From Candidatus Poseidoniaceae archaeon (lineage in GTDB: Archaea; Thermoplasmatota; Poseidoniia; Poseidoniales; Poseidoniaceae): a stretch of DNA of 11,992 nucleotides. Below are positions 1 through 6,659 of this stretch, in pieces. The DNA lies in the NCBI GenBank assembly GCA_013329295.1, contig DUKP01000072.1, forward strand, positions 1 to 11,992, read 5' to 3'. The position numbers and the translations under genes are program-made. Numbering within the stretch: position 1 is the stretch's first letter; each line of letters starts with the position of its first letter. The notes beneath the pieces are model-generated. The model saw only the letters and a list, made by a program, of their open reading frames with translations, was not told where the DNA came from and did no database searches.

Positions 1-566
1 AAGTCAAGTGCTTGACCAGATAGACCGTATAGCATTACGTTGGTCATAGCGAAATAGATGATTAGAACAAAAGTAGTTGTCCACATTTTTTCATTAAATC
101 GAACGTGGCGCTCTGGTTTGGTAATTGTTGGATACACATCTACGAATCGATGTAAAGCATACAATCTGCTGCTCTTATCACCGCTCCACATGAAACATGT
201 TAATGCAGCTGCTGCACCAAAACCAAGCAGTAGTATACCTACTAAGAAGAACCCAACACCATCTTCATAGCCGCCCCACTTTCCTGGCCTAACATACCAA
301 ACAGCGATTCCAGCAATAGCAAGCCATCCTAGAAGTTTACCATAGCGGCCTATAACTGGGGCATCCTTCAAACCCTCCGGCAAATCTCTATTGAAACACC
401 ACATTAGGTAAGCAACATAGATTACAGATAGAACCAATCCAAACTGAGCAGCATTTCTTACTGCATCAATTTCACTGGATAATTCATCTGATTGCCAGTA
501 AATTAGTAGACCAAAATACAGAACTCCGGTCAATGCGATTGCCCATGGAATTGGCTTATGTCTCAT
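1..566 (-). CDS. secY: Protein translocase subunit SecY, N-terminal part, with extra N-terminal membrane domain (partial)
   Basis: SecY is the central channel of the Sec61/SecYEG translocon, which moves unfolded proteins across or into the cytoplasmic membrane. 188 codons are visible and the gene runs off the left edge. The normal archaeal SecY start is recognisable only from about residue 134 (RLYALHRFVDVYP, then KPERHVRFNEK and a first SecY helix at about 163-182 ending in LYG). Before it lie about 130 residues with four hydrophobic segments at roughly 7-24, 41-58, 77-92 and 103-126. The start at 566 is chosen because AGGTGTGATAATAATG gives a good ribosome site 18 bases after the L15 stop. 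The internal Met126 (base 191) has no SD in front. The frame is open throughout. SecY last in the cluster after L15 is the usual archaeal place. The identity is secure; the extension is unusual, and its function is unknown. Confidence 0.9.
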   Translation of the reverse strand, partial: MRHKPIPWAIALTGVLYFGLLIYWQSDELSSEIDAVRNAAQFGLVLSVIYVAYLMWCFNRDLPEGLKDAPVIGRYGKLLGWLAIAGIAVWYVRPGKWGGYEDGVGFFLVGILLLGFGAAAALTCFMWSGDKSSRLYALHRFVDVYPTITKPERHVRFNEKMWTTTFVLIIYFAMTNVMLYGLSGQALD

Positions 567-570
567 TATT

Positions 571-579
571 ATCACACCT
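571..579 (-). promoter_or_regulatory. Ribosome binding site for SecY (decides the long start)
   Basis: AGGTGTGAT on the minus strand lies 4 bases before the ATG at 566 and resembles the AGGTGAT core used by other genes here. It supports starting SecY at the long N-terminal extension and not at Met126. Confidence 0.6.
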
Positions 580-584
580 AATTA

Positions 585-1010
585 TTACTCTTCTTCCCAT
601 TCGCCCCAGTCCTCGTCGCTATCAGTTTCAAGCGATCCTCCTGCGGCTTCAATCTTCTCGACAGCTTTTGCGCTAGCCTCGGAAACTGTGACTGTTAGTG
701 CCTTAGAAATTCTACCACTTCCAAGTAACTTATCGATGCCCATTTCTGTTAGGTTAACTGAATCTTTGTCTCCAGCCATATTTTCTAACTGTCCCACATT
801 TACTGTAACGTTAACATTTCTAAGCGATGGATGGCGATTAAATCCGTGCATTCCCCAGTGTTTTGGCATATACTTGATTCTAGTCATAACTCTGTGCTTG
901 TTGATACCAGCAAGACCTCGTCCTCCTCGCTTACCTGCACCACGACCTGCTTTCTTACCGCGACCATGATAGCGGTTTCTTCCACGATGTTTGTTTGCTT
1001 TTATTCCCAT
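585..1010 (-). CDS. rpl15: Large-subunit ribosomal protein L15 (uL15), archaeal type
   Basis: L15 binds 23S rRNA in the large subunit and is a late assembly protein. The 141-residue product begins with the typical basic Gly/Arg-rich N-terminus (RGRNRYHGRGKKAGRGAGKRGG, about residues 10-30) that threads into rRNA, followed by the globular domain with the G-x-G-x-I-x-K-A segment near 97-104. The C-terminus is a short acidic tail with two Trp residues (about 129-141, DSDEDWGEWEEE), not usual for the family. The ATG is preceded by TGAGGTGATAAT, whose TGA is the stop of L30. It ends with TAA, one of only three TAA stops here, followed at once by a second TAA. It is followed 18 bases later by secY, as is normal in archaea. 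Confidence 0.97.
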   Translation of the reverse strand: MGIKANKHRGRNRYHGRGKKAGRGAGKRGGRGLAGINKHRVMTRIKYMPKHWGMHGFNRHPSLRNVNVTVNVGQLENMAGDKDSVNLTEMGIDKLLGSGRISKALTVTVSEASAKAVEKIEAAGGSLETDSDEDWGEWEEE

Positions 1011-1022
1011 ATTATCACCTCA
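1008..1022 (-). promoter_or_regulatory. Stop/SD/start junction element, L30 to L15
   Basis: TGAGGTGATAATATG on the minus strand. The first three bases are the L30 stop, GAGGTGAT matches the complement of the archaeal 16S 3' end, and ATG starts L15. The same 15 bases occur at 6645-6659 and 10676-10690. Confidence 0.85.
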
Positions 1023-1490
1023 AATCATCCTATCAACAAGATTGTTGATTGCATCGCCTCTTGCACCTAATGCGCCTCCAACGACGAATGAACGCTTAAT
1101 TCCGCCCCAGCCTTTTGGACCTCTAGGTGGGTGTAGTCTGAAAACTCTCTTTAGTCCAGGTACATCCTTTACCTTTGAATCACCAGATGTGACAGATTTA
1201 GCAAAATCAGAAATACTCTTGAATTCTGTTGAATCTTTAACAATTTGATCTGTAAGTGGAGAGTCGCCTGACATTCGACCACGCTCAGAAAGCATCTTCT
1301 CGACAGTTTCTTCAGTAGCTTCTCCCCATGTAATGTAGTCCTTTGCCTTTTGTAGCATTCCACGATATTGGTCATTCTCTGGGATAATAACTGCATGGTT
1401 AACCTTCGTTAGGTTAAGGTAATCCATTGTTTCACGAATGGAGCGCTCTACATTGACATTGCTTCTAACTCTAACAACTATCCAACTCAT
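1020..1490 (-). CDS. rpl30: Large-subunit ribosomal protein L30 (uL30), long archaeal form
   Basis: L30 is a large-subunit protein contacting 23S rRNA. At 156 residues this is the long archaeal/eukaryotic (L7-like) form and not the roughly 60-residue bacterial one. The L30 core is at the N-terminus (WIVVRVRSNVNV near 3-14, then the helix with LNLTKVNHAVIIPEN near 25-39). The extension ends in the archaeal HPPRGPKGWGGIKRSF segment near 120-135. The start overlaps the S5 stop by 4 bases (ATGA), and its SD (GGGAGG) is written into the last S5 codons. This implies translational coupling with S5. Confidence 0.97.
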   Translation of the reverse strand: MSWIVVRVRSNVNVERSIRETMDYLNLTKVNHAVIIPENDQYRGMLQKAKDYITWGEATEETVEKMLSERGRMSGDSPLTDQIVKDSTEFKSISDFAKSVTSGDSKVKDVPGLKRVFRLHPPRGPKGWGGIKRSFVVGGALGARGDAINNLVDRMI

Positions 1491-2251
1491 TCTAACATCC
1501 TCCCTTTATTGATGTACAATTTCTCTCTTTGTTCATTGGAAATTCTTGTTGTGTTTAGATTCTTTAATGCATTAAAAGTAGCTGCTGCATAATTAATTGT
1601 GGTTCTTGTTTGTCCCTTGGTACGGGATAGAACGTCAGTAATTCCAGCTAGGTCAAGTACTTTCTTACCAGTTTCACCGATTACTAGACCCTTACCTTTA
1701 GCTGCAGGCATCAATGTAACTCTTGTTGAAGCAGAACGGCCGTTAATCTTGAACGGTACTGAAGTTCCAGGACCTTTCGAAGATTCCCAAGAACCATTGC
1801 CTCTTTGGACGCTGATAAGGTTTAGTTTAGCAGCAGTAATCGCTTTTCTAATAGCCTGTGACACTTCTTTTGCCTTAGCCATCCCAAGTCCGACATAGCC
1901 ATCTTTGTTACCAACACAAGCCATAACGTTGAATCTTACACGTCGGCCACTGTCAGTCATTCTTTGAACCATGTTAACCTTAATGATTTCATCCTCAAGA
2001 TTTGGAATAAGTGCGTCTACAACTTCAACTTCTCTAATCGGAAGTTTGCTTGCTAATGCTTGTTCGAATGTAACGATTTGGCCAGCTGCGACAGCATTAC
2101 CTAATCTTGTCTTTGGAGTCCAAGAAAGTAGATTCCTAATTGGATCATCTTGACCTTTACCTCTTCTTCTAACGTCTGTAGATTCTTCTGACTCTTCAGG
2201 ATTAAATGCTAGCATCAAACCTGGTGCCATTGTTTGTTGTTCTTCACTCAT
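1487..2251 (-). CDS. rps5: Small-subunit ribosomal protein S5 (uS5)
   Basis: S5 sits at the mRNA entry side of the small subunit and contributes to decoding accuracy. The product has 254 residues. The double-stranded-RNA-binding-like S5 domain covers about 87-150 (VQRMTDSGRRVRFNV, then GNKDGYVGLGMAKAKEV). The C-terminal ribosomal fold follows (GKGLVIGETGKKVLDLAGITDV near 186-207, and TRTTINYAAATFNALKNL near 215-232). Archaeal S5 normally begins close to the WTPKTRLG motif, here at about residue 44. The first roughly 42 residues, acidic then basic, are therefore an extra leader. The start at 2251 is supported by its one-base overlap with the L18 stop (TAATG) and an upstream GAGGGGG. Met13 is an alternative start. 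Confidence 0.96.
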   Translation of the reverse strand: MSEEQQTMAPGLMLAFNPEESEESTDVRRRGKGQDDPIRNLLSWTPKTRLGNAVAAGQIVTFEQALASKLPIREVEVVDALIPNLEDEIIKVNMVQRMTDSGRRVRFNVMACVGNKDGYVGLGMAKAKEVSQAIRKAITAAKLNLISVQRGNGSWESSKGPGTSVPFKINGRSASTRVTLMPAAKGKGLVIGETGKKVLDLAGITDVLSRTKGQTRTTINYAAATFNALKNLNTTRISNEQREKLYINKGRMLE

Positions 2252-2760
2252 TAGTATGCCCCCTCTATTTTGCTCTTGGTTGCTTCAACAGCAGAGCCAA
2301 TCTTATCCGATATGTGCTCGCCATTAATCCTATCATCTTCGGGAATAATTTCGTCGCTGTGAGGAATTTCCATTCCGGCGTCTATCATACCTTTCAATGC
2401 TGAGAATACTCTTCCTCCAGGTGTACTGCCTGCCAAACCAATGTCTAGGACAGCATCTGAACAACCCTTGGAAATTGATTCTTTACCTAATGCATAACCT
2501 GCAAGATAACATGCTGGCACTGACTTCTGTGAGAAATCTTCTGGCCAACCATATTTCTTGGTTAAGTCTGAACCAGTAACGGAAGCAACAACCATGTCTC
2601 CTCCAGCCGACCAGTTAACCATTTGACATGTTACCCTTGTATTGGAAACTCTTACAACTGCTCTAGGTTTTTTACCTCTAAGCAATTTTAGTCTTCTGTG
2701 ATAATCTGTTTGACCAGATTGTCTTCTCCTAAAAATAGACCTTCTACGTGTACCTCTCAT
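2251..2760 (-). CDS. rpl18: Large-subunit ribosomal protein L18 (uL18), archaeal type
   Basis: L18 binds 5S rRNA together with L5 and anchors it in the central protuberance. The product has 169 residues with the archaeal N-terminal pattern (FRRRQSGQTDYHRRLKLL, about 10-27), then KPRAVVRVSNTRVTCQ and the central segment containing CYLAGYALGKESISKG. The start is taken at the ATG sharing one base with the L19e stop (TGATG). A GTG one codon upstream is the alternative. GGAGG within the last L19e codons lies 9 bases ahead. It stops with TAA, which overlaps the S5 start. Confidence 0.96.
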   Translation of the reverse strand: MRGTRRRSIFRRRQSGQTDYHRRLKLLRGKKPRAVVRVSNTRVTCQMVNWSAGGDMVVASVTGSDLTKKYGWPEDFSQKSVPACYLAGYALGKESISKGCSDAVLDIGLAGSTPGGRVFSALKGMIDAGMEIPHSDEIIPEDDRINGEHISDKIGSAVEATKSKIEGAY

Positions 2761-3221
2761 CACTCATCGCCTCCTTTAATCGTGACACCTTCAAGCGTCA
2801 TTTGTGAGCGCATGTGGGCAATTGAACGGTATGAACCACCCTTTGCCTTAAGGTAATATCTACGATACTGAGATGCTTCAATAGTTCCATCCTCACGATA
2901 TTCCTTGAGCACTCTTCGCTGAGCTCTGATTGTTCTCATCCAGCGTGATTTCTTTGGGTTTCTTGCATTAGCTGAACCTGCACGCTTACCTTGTCCTTTT
3001 CTACGACCTTTACGCTTTTGCTCTTGACGCATTCTAGCACGAACTCTGGAAGTTCCTTTAATCGGTTTAGCTCTAATCCATCCTTCATCGATGAATTCTC
3101 TAATGTCATCAGTCTGAACTGCTGAAGCAACTTGATCAACATAGTCTGGATTTACCCAAACTCTGTTAACTCCGCACTTTAATAGTCTTGCAGCCAATCT
3201 CTTTTGATTAGTTATTTGCAT
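2760..3221 (-). CDS. rpl19e: Large-subunit ribosomal protein L19e (eL19)
   Basis: L19e occurs only in archaea and eukaryotes. It binds 23S rRNA near the polypeptide exit side and forms an inter-subunit bridge in eukaryotes. The product has 153 residues, the usual archaeal length. It opens with the conserved segment near 6-25 (QKRLAARLLKCGVNRVWVNP), followed by the very basic middle (KRKGRRKGQGKRAGSANARN near 70-89) and a long helix with RRYYLKAKGGSYRS. The ATG at 3221 shares a base with the L32e stop (TGATG). A TTG one codon earlier is less likely. The SD AGGAGG is encoded by the C-terminal Arg codons of L32e. Confidence 0.97.
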   Translation of the reverse strand: MQITNQKRLAARLLKCGVNRVWVNPDYVDQVASAVQTDDIREFIDEGWIRAKPIKGTSRVRARMRQEQKRKGRRKGQGKRAGSANARNPKKSRWMRTIRAQRRVLKEYREDGTIEASQYRRYYLKAKGGSYRSIAHMRSQMTLEGVTIKGGDE

Positions 3222-3895
3222 CAAACATCCCTCCTTCTGTTGAGAACTCTAATTCCCAATTCATCTGCTCTAGAGTATATCTGTTCACGCTTTCTTCCGC
3301 CAACAGTCTTACCAACTCTTGCTGCTTGAGTCTCAGGGTCAATTTCTTCCAAATCTAAAGTGTTGTGAACCATGACTTCTCTAAACCCTGATGGGTGAAG
3401 TCCTCTAGCTGCTGCAACTTTACCATGGCCTACTCTAACAAGGGAACTTCGATATTTGTAATTCCTTCTTTGCTTGCTATCCATTCCATGAGGCGCTCTC
3501 CAACCTGATCTTGACAATCTCTTGTAACGGAACCATTCCGTTCTCTTGAACGCTGGAGTCTTTTTCTTTTGCTCAGATCTTAGAGCAAGAGCGAGTTTCA
3601 TATCTTCTGAGAGAACTGGTTTTTGCTTAGCAACGTGACCTTCGTCTTCTTCATCGTCCCAGTCATCATCCCAGTCATCATCAGAATCATCAACAAAATC
3701 ATCTTCATCTGCAGCTTCTTCTACAGTTTCCTCTGCCTCTGAAGCTTCTACTTCTTCTGGCTCAGGAGATTCTACATCTTGAGCATTAGAGAGTCTTTCG
3801 ATTAGTTCTGACTTTTTGCCAGAAACTGGAAGACCTTGTTCTCTAAGTAGTACTTTCAATTCAGCAACTGTCATACCTTCATAATCTTCTGCCAT
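3221..3895 (-). CDS. rpl32e: Large-subunit ribosomal protein L32e (eL32) with N-terminal SAP-like domain and acidic linker
   Basis: L32e is an archaeal/eukaryotic large-subunit protein that contacts 23S rRNA. The normal L32e core is about 125 residues and here occupies roughly 98-224 (FKRTEWFRYKRLSRSGWRAP near 116-135, then GMDSKQRRNYKYRSSLVRVG, GLHPSGFREVMVHN, and the basic C-terminus LNRRRDV). In front are two added parts. Residues about 8-37 (MTVAELKVLLREQGLPVSGK, then KSELIERL) match the SAP helix-turn-helix pattern known in DNA/RNA-binding proteins. Residues about 41-86 form an almost wholly acidic linker with DDDWDDDW. Length is therefore 224. The start is at an ATG 5 bases after the L6 stop, with AAGGAG in the L6 end. 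N-terminal nucleic-acid-binding extensions of L32e are known in haloarchaea (helix-hairpin-helix type). A SAP version is the odd point here. Confidence 0.95.
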   Translation of the reverse strand: MAEDYEGMTVAELKVLLREQGLPVSGKKSELIERLSNAQDVESPEPEEVEASEAEETVEEAADEDDFVDDSDDDWDDDWDDEEDEGHVAKQKPVLSEDMKLALALRSEQKKKTPAFKRTEWFRYKRLSRSGWRAPHGMDSKQRRNYKYRSSLVRVGHGKVAAARGLHPSGFREVMVHNTLDLEEIDPETQAARVGKTVGGRKREQIYSRADELGIRVLNRRRDV

Positions 3896-3900
3896 CTATA

Positions 3901-4443
3901 TCACTCCTTACTAAGAAGATATATTCCATCCTGGAATACTCTTCTATCTCTATTCTTTACAACAACACATCGCTCGATGTTAGCAGCTGTCTGTCCTACA
4001 TTTTCCTTGTCAATACCAGTTACTGTAACCTCAACTTTGTTGTTAACTTTGACTTCTACTCCACTTAGGATATCGGCTCTTCTTGGAACTCTTTCTCCGA
4101 AGTAGTTGTTGACAACAAACTCATTGCCCTTAACTTCCAAAGTCATTGGGAAGTGAGAATAAAATGCTTTCAAGTTGTACTTGAATCCCTCAGTCACTCC
4201 TTTCACCATATTGTTTAGGTGAGCGTTCCAAGTGCCTGCAAGTGCCTTCATCTTTCTTCTTGGCAAGTCTGATCTAACAATTAGAGCACCACCTTCTTGT
4301 AACAATGCTACAGAAGTACTAGTAAATTCTCTGCTCAAGGATCCTTTCGGACCTGTTATAGTTACGACGCCATCTTCACTGCAATCGGCTGTTACACCTT
4401 CAGGGATGGTTACGATATGTTCGATTCTGTCGATTTTTACCAT
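3901..4443 (-). CDS. rpl6: Large-subunit ribosomal protein L6 (uL6)
   Basis: L6 binds 23S rRNA near the sarcin-ricin loop and the factor-binding region. The product has 180 residues, the normal archaeal length, with the two tandem L6 alpha-beta domains at about 1-85 and 86-180. The archaeal signature in the second domain is clear (GIDKENVGQTAANIE, 143-157), ending with RVFQDGIYLLSKE. The ATG at 4443 is preceded by TGAGGTGATTAAAA, in which TGA is the S8 stop. The last two sense codons plus stop (AAGGAGTGA) form the SD for L32e. Confidence 0.97.
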   Translation of the reverse strand: MVKIDRIEHIVTIPEGVTADCSEDGVVTITGPKGSLSREFTSTSVALLQEGGALIVRSDLPRRKMKALAGTWNAHLNNMVKGVTEGFKYNLKAFYSHFPMTLEVKGNEFVVNNYFGERVPRRADILSGVEVKVNNKVEVTVTGIDKENVGQTAANIERCVVVKNRDRRVFQDGIYLLSKE

Positions 4444-4454
4444 TTTTAATCACC

Positions 4455-4844
4455 TCAATATACATAGGCCAGCAATTTGCCACCTATTCTTGCATCCTTT
4501 GCATCATAGTGATGCATTACACCAGAGTTGGTAGTTAGAATAAGTAGACCGAAATCTTGAGCAGGAAGGTATCTTGTTTCCCACTGCTCATACTCTAGTC
4601 TTCTAACACTGTGACGTGGTTTCACTGTGCCACATCTGTTGATTGCTCCACGCAATTCTACAGTGTAACTGCCTCCACGGCCATCCTCTGTTCTTTCGAT
4701 ATTTCCTACATAGCCTGATTTTTGCATGATTTCAAGAACATTACCTAGCAGTTTTGAAGCTGGAGAAAGTTCAACATTGAACTTACCTGCTTGCTCTGCG
4801 TTGTACATCTTTATTAGTGCATCATTTAACGGGTCAAATTGCAT
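4455..4844 (-). CDS. rps8: Small-subunit ribosomal protein S8 (uS8)
   Basis: S8 is a primary 16S rRNA-binding protein of the central domain. The product has 129 residues, typical for archaea. The N-terminal segment DPLNDALIKMYNAE (4-17) and the C-terminal block LLILTTNSGVMHHYDAKDA followed by GGKLLAYVY (about 99-129) are diagnostic. The start at 4844 follows GGAGGAATAAGA, and the S14 stop (TGA) directly adjoins this SD. In bacteria S8 represses its operon; nothing visible here shows whether it does so. Confidence 0.97.
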   Translation of the reverse strand: MQFDPLNDALIKMYNAEQAGKFNVELSPASKLLGNVLEIMQKSGYVGNIERTEDGRGGSYTVELRGAINRCGTVKPRHSVRRLEYEQWETRYLPAQDFGLLILTTNSGVMHHYDAKDARIGGKLLAYVY

Positions 4845-4856
4845 TCTTATTCCTCC

Positions 4857-5009
4857 TCAACTCATCTTCTTGAAACCTATTTCCGGTCCTACTTCTCTGA
4901 AACATTGGCGGCATAGCCTTAGACCATGTCTTCTAATCAATCCTCGACGACGTCCGCATCTTCTGCAGCCAATTGTTCGTCCAATTCTCTCTCCGTGATC
5001 TCTTGCCAT
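4857..5009 (-). CDS. rps14: Small-subunit ribosomal protein S14 (uS14), zinc-binding type
   Basis: This 50-residue gene lies between L5 and S8. The product begins [19 protein letters not shown] and ends [10 protein letters not shown]. It carries the four Cys zinc ribbon of archaeal S14 (C15-x2-C18 and C33-x2-C36) in an Arg-rich context, and binds 16S rRNA in the small-subunit head. The start is 2 bases after the L5 stop, with GGAGG formed by the final Glu-Glu codons of L5. Length and place match the archaeal family exactly. Confidence 0.97.
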   Translation of the reverse strand: MARDHGERIGRTIGCRRCGRRRGLIRRHGLRLCRQCFREVGPEIGFKKMS

Positions 5010-5011
5010 CT

Positions 5012-5536
5012 TCACTCCTCCAAAATTTCTATATTGAAATTATTTGTAAACCAAGACCTAGATTCGTCTGCTGTAACCTTGTGGCTTACAGGAATCTTAC
5101 TCTTGGCCCTTCTTCTACGACTAACCCTATGACCAGGGCGCTCGAGGACTACTGTAATGTCCATCCCATAGATTCCTATGTCTGGATCATACTTTTGTCC
5201 TGGGAAATCTGTGTAATCTCTAACACCAAAAGAAAGGTTTCCTTCTCTGTCAAAGTTCCATGAAGGGATTAAATTCTCTCTGCAAGAAAATGCATCTGTT
5301 AAGAATTGCTTGATTTTGTCTGAATTCCTAATCGTTGCTTTACAACCGATTGGAGCTCCTACTCTTACCTTCAAATCACGATTCTGAATTTTACCAAGAG
5401 TTCTTTGAGGTTTTACTCCTGTAACCATTTCAAGTACGTTTTCAGCATTGACCAATCGGTCTCCACCTTCACCAACACCAATGTTGACACATACCTTGGA
5501 AATTCTTGGTTCCATCATAGGGTTAACTTCGCTCAT
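5012..5536 (-). CDS. rpl5: Large-subunit ribosomal protein L5 (uL5)
   Basis: L5 binds 5S rRNA and helps place it in the central protuberance, contacting P-site tRNA. The product has 174 residues, as expected for archaea. Motifs include [19 protein letters not shown] (10-28), [20 protein letters not shown] near 44-63, and the C-terminal [20 protein letters not shown] (103-122) followed by [12 protein letters not shown]. The start overlaps the S4e stop by 4 bases (ATGA), with GAGGTG inside the S4e C-terminal codons. The C-terminus, ending ILEE, supplies the SD of S14. Confidence 0.98.
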   Translation of the reverse strand: MSEVNPMMEPRISKVCVNIGVGEGGDRLVNAENVLEMVTGVKPQRTLGKIQNRDLKVRVGAPIGCKATIRNSDKIKQFLTDAFSCRENLIPSWNFDREGNLSFGVRDYTDFPGQKYDPDIGIYGMDITVVLERPGHRVSRRRRAKSKIPVSHKVTADESRSWFTNNFNIEILEE

Positions 5537-6234
5537 TCAACCACCTCTGTTGACGGTAGTTTTTCGCCTCCAATGGCAAAAACATTTGACATAATAGTGC
5601 CAAAATCACCGAATTGAACTTCATTTGGCATGCTTGAACGCTTAACGATATATTCTGATACTTCAGCAAATTCTCCTACGTGTGCACCACCAGTCAAGTA
5701 ACACTTAGTTCCTTCAGCGAACCTAATGTGTTCCTTGATTTCCTGAGAAGGTAGAGACAGAACCAATGAGTCTCCAGTACTATATTCAGTAGCATCATCA
5801 ACCAAAATATTTCTTCCATCATGGAGATTTAATTGGGTTTTTCCACCTTTGATAGTGTTTTTACCATTAATTCGGCAAACCTTTGTCTGAGCTTCTTTCT
5901 TGGAAATTGGCCTATATCTTAGTCTACCCTTTTGGTCAATTATACATCGATAATTTTCTTCTCCAAGAGTTAAGACATCCATGAAACCAACGCCTCTACG
6001 GCTGTCTTTGCAAACTCTACCATCGATTGATACTAGGTTATTATGTAGAATATGGCGGACTTCTCTTGCTGATTTTGCATATCCCAATACATCTCTGATA
6101 ACAACTCTAACTGGCATACACAACTCAAGTGCGTGTGCACCTGCTGATGCTCTAGTTACCCAGATAGATGTCTTACGAGGTAAAGGCCAACTTCTTGGCA
6201 TTGCCAAACGTTTCAAGTGATTACTGCTACCCAT
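5533..6234 (-). CDS. rps4e: Small-subunit ribosomal protein S4e (eS4)
   Basis: S4e is an archaeal/eukaryotic small-subunit protein with no bacterial counterpart in this position. The product has 233 residues. The N-terminal HLKRLAMPRSWPLPRK (6-21) is characteristic. An S4-type RNA-binding domain follows (about 42-104, with MPVRVVIRDVLGYAKSAREV and VSIDGRVCKD), then the central S4e domain and a KOW-like C-terminal part (GTKCYLTGGAHVGEFAEV, about 175-192). The start is placed at the ATG at 6234 because AGGAG lies 9 bases ahead. A TTG three codons further upstream abuts that SD and could not use it. The TGA overlaps the L5 start. Confidence 0.96.
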   Translation of the reverse strand: MGSSNHLKRLAMPRSWPLPRKTSIWVTRASAGAHALELCMPVRVVIRDVLGYAKSAREVRHILHNNLVSIDGRVCKDSRRGVGFMDVLTLGEENYRCIIDQKGRLRYRPISKKEAQTKVCRINGKNTIKGGKTQLNLHDGRNILVDDATEYSTGDSLVLSLPSQEIKEHIRFAEGTKCYLTGGAHVGEFAEVSEYIVKRSSMPNEVQFGDFGTIMSNVFAIGGEKLPSTEVVE

Positions 6235-6239
6235 CTTTT

Positions 6240-6647
6240 TCAACTCCTGTTACCGGTTAATTGTTGGATTCTATACTTGTCAGTTTCATCCAACTTAACA
6301 ACAACAACATTTGAAGCACTAACCGGAACAGCTTCTTCTTTGTTGTCTGATTTACTGGCTTTTGCACCTTCAATGTACAATCTACCACTGTTTGAATTTA
6401 CTCTAAGGACTGATCCAGTCAATGCTTCAGCATTTCTTGTACCGCCATGCCTCTTACCACCATATGCTAAATCGCCTCTAACAACTTTAACGGTGTCACC
6501 GACTCTAACAGTAACAGTTCTTACTCCGTCAAATCTAGAATCTGGCTTCTCTAATTGTAATCTAGCTGAAAGTCTCTTTCTCTTATCATGCATTGAAGCA
6601 TTAAAGTGTGCCTTTCTTTGCTTTCCTGGTTTCATACTTTTTACCAT
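6240..6647 (-). CDS. rpl24: Large-subunit ribosomal protein L24 (uL24), archaeal type
   Basis: L24 is an assembly-initiating large-subunit protein near the exit tunnel. The product has 135 residues with the archaeal N-terminus (KPGKQRKAHFNASMHDKRKR, 6-25), a KOW motif (VRVGDTVKVVRGDLAYGG, about 48-64) and the following LTGSVLRVNSNSGRLYIEG. The C-terminal stretch with Lys/Glu runs (98-106) is somewhat longer than minimal members. The ATG is preceded by the exact 15-base junction element shared with L2 and L15. Its last codons carry AGGAG, the SD of S4e. Confidence 0.96.
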   Translation of the reverse strand: MVKSMKPGKQRKAHFNASMHDKRKRLSARLQLEKPDSRFDGVRTVTVRVGDTVKVVRGDLAYGGKRHGGTRNAEALTGSVLRVNSNSGRLYIEGAKASKSDNKEEAVPVSASNVVVVKLDETDKYRIQQLTGNRS

Positions 6648-6659
6648 ATTATCACCTCA
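6645..6659 (-). promoter_or_regulatory. Stop/SD/start junction element, L14 to L24
   Basis: TGAGGTGATAATATG: L14 stop, SD core and L24 start in 15 bases, identical to the copies at 1008-1022 and 10676-10690. Confidence 0.85.

Noticed and set aside
189..191. SecY start at internal Met126, giving a conventional SecY
   Set aside because: No SD lies upstream; the preceding bases are GC-mixed Ala/Leu codons of a hydrophobic segment. The ATG at 566 has a good SD and a normal distance from L15. It is kept as the main alternative to test.
3638..3775. Repeated GAT-rich stretch in L32e seen as a possible DNA repeat
   Set aside because: It is imperfect and explained by Asp/Glu codons of the acidic linker. 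The repeat unit is not maintained at the DNA level beyond two short copies.
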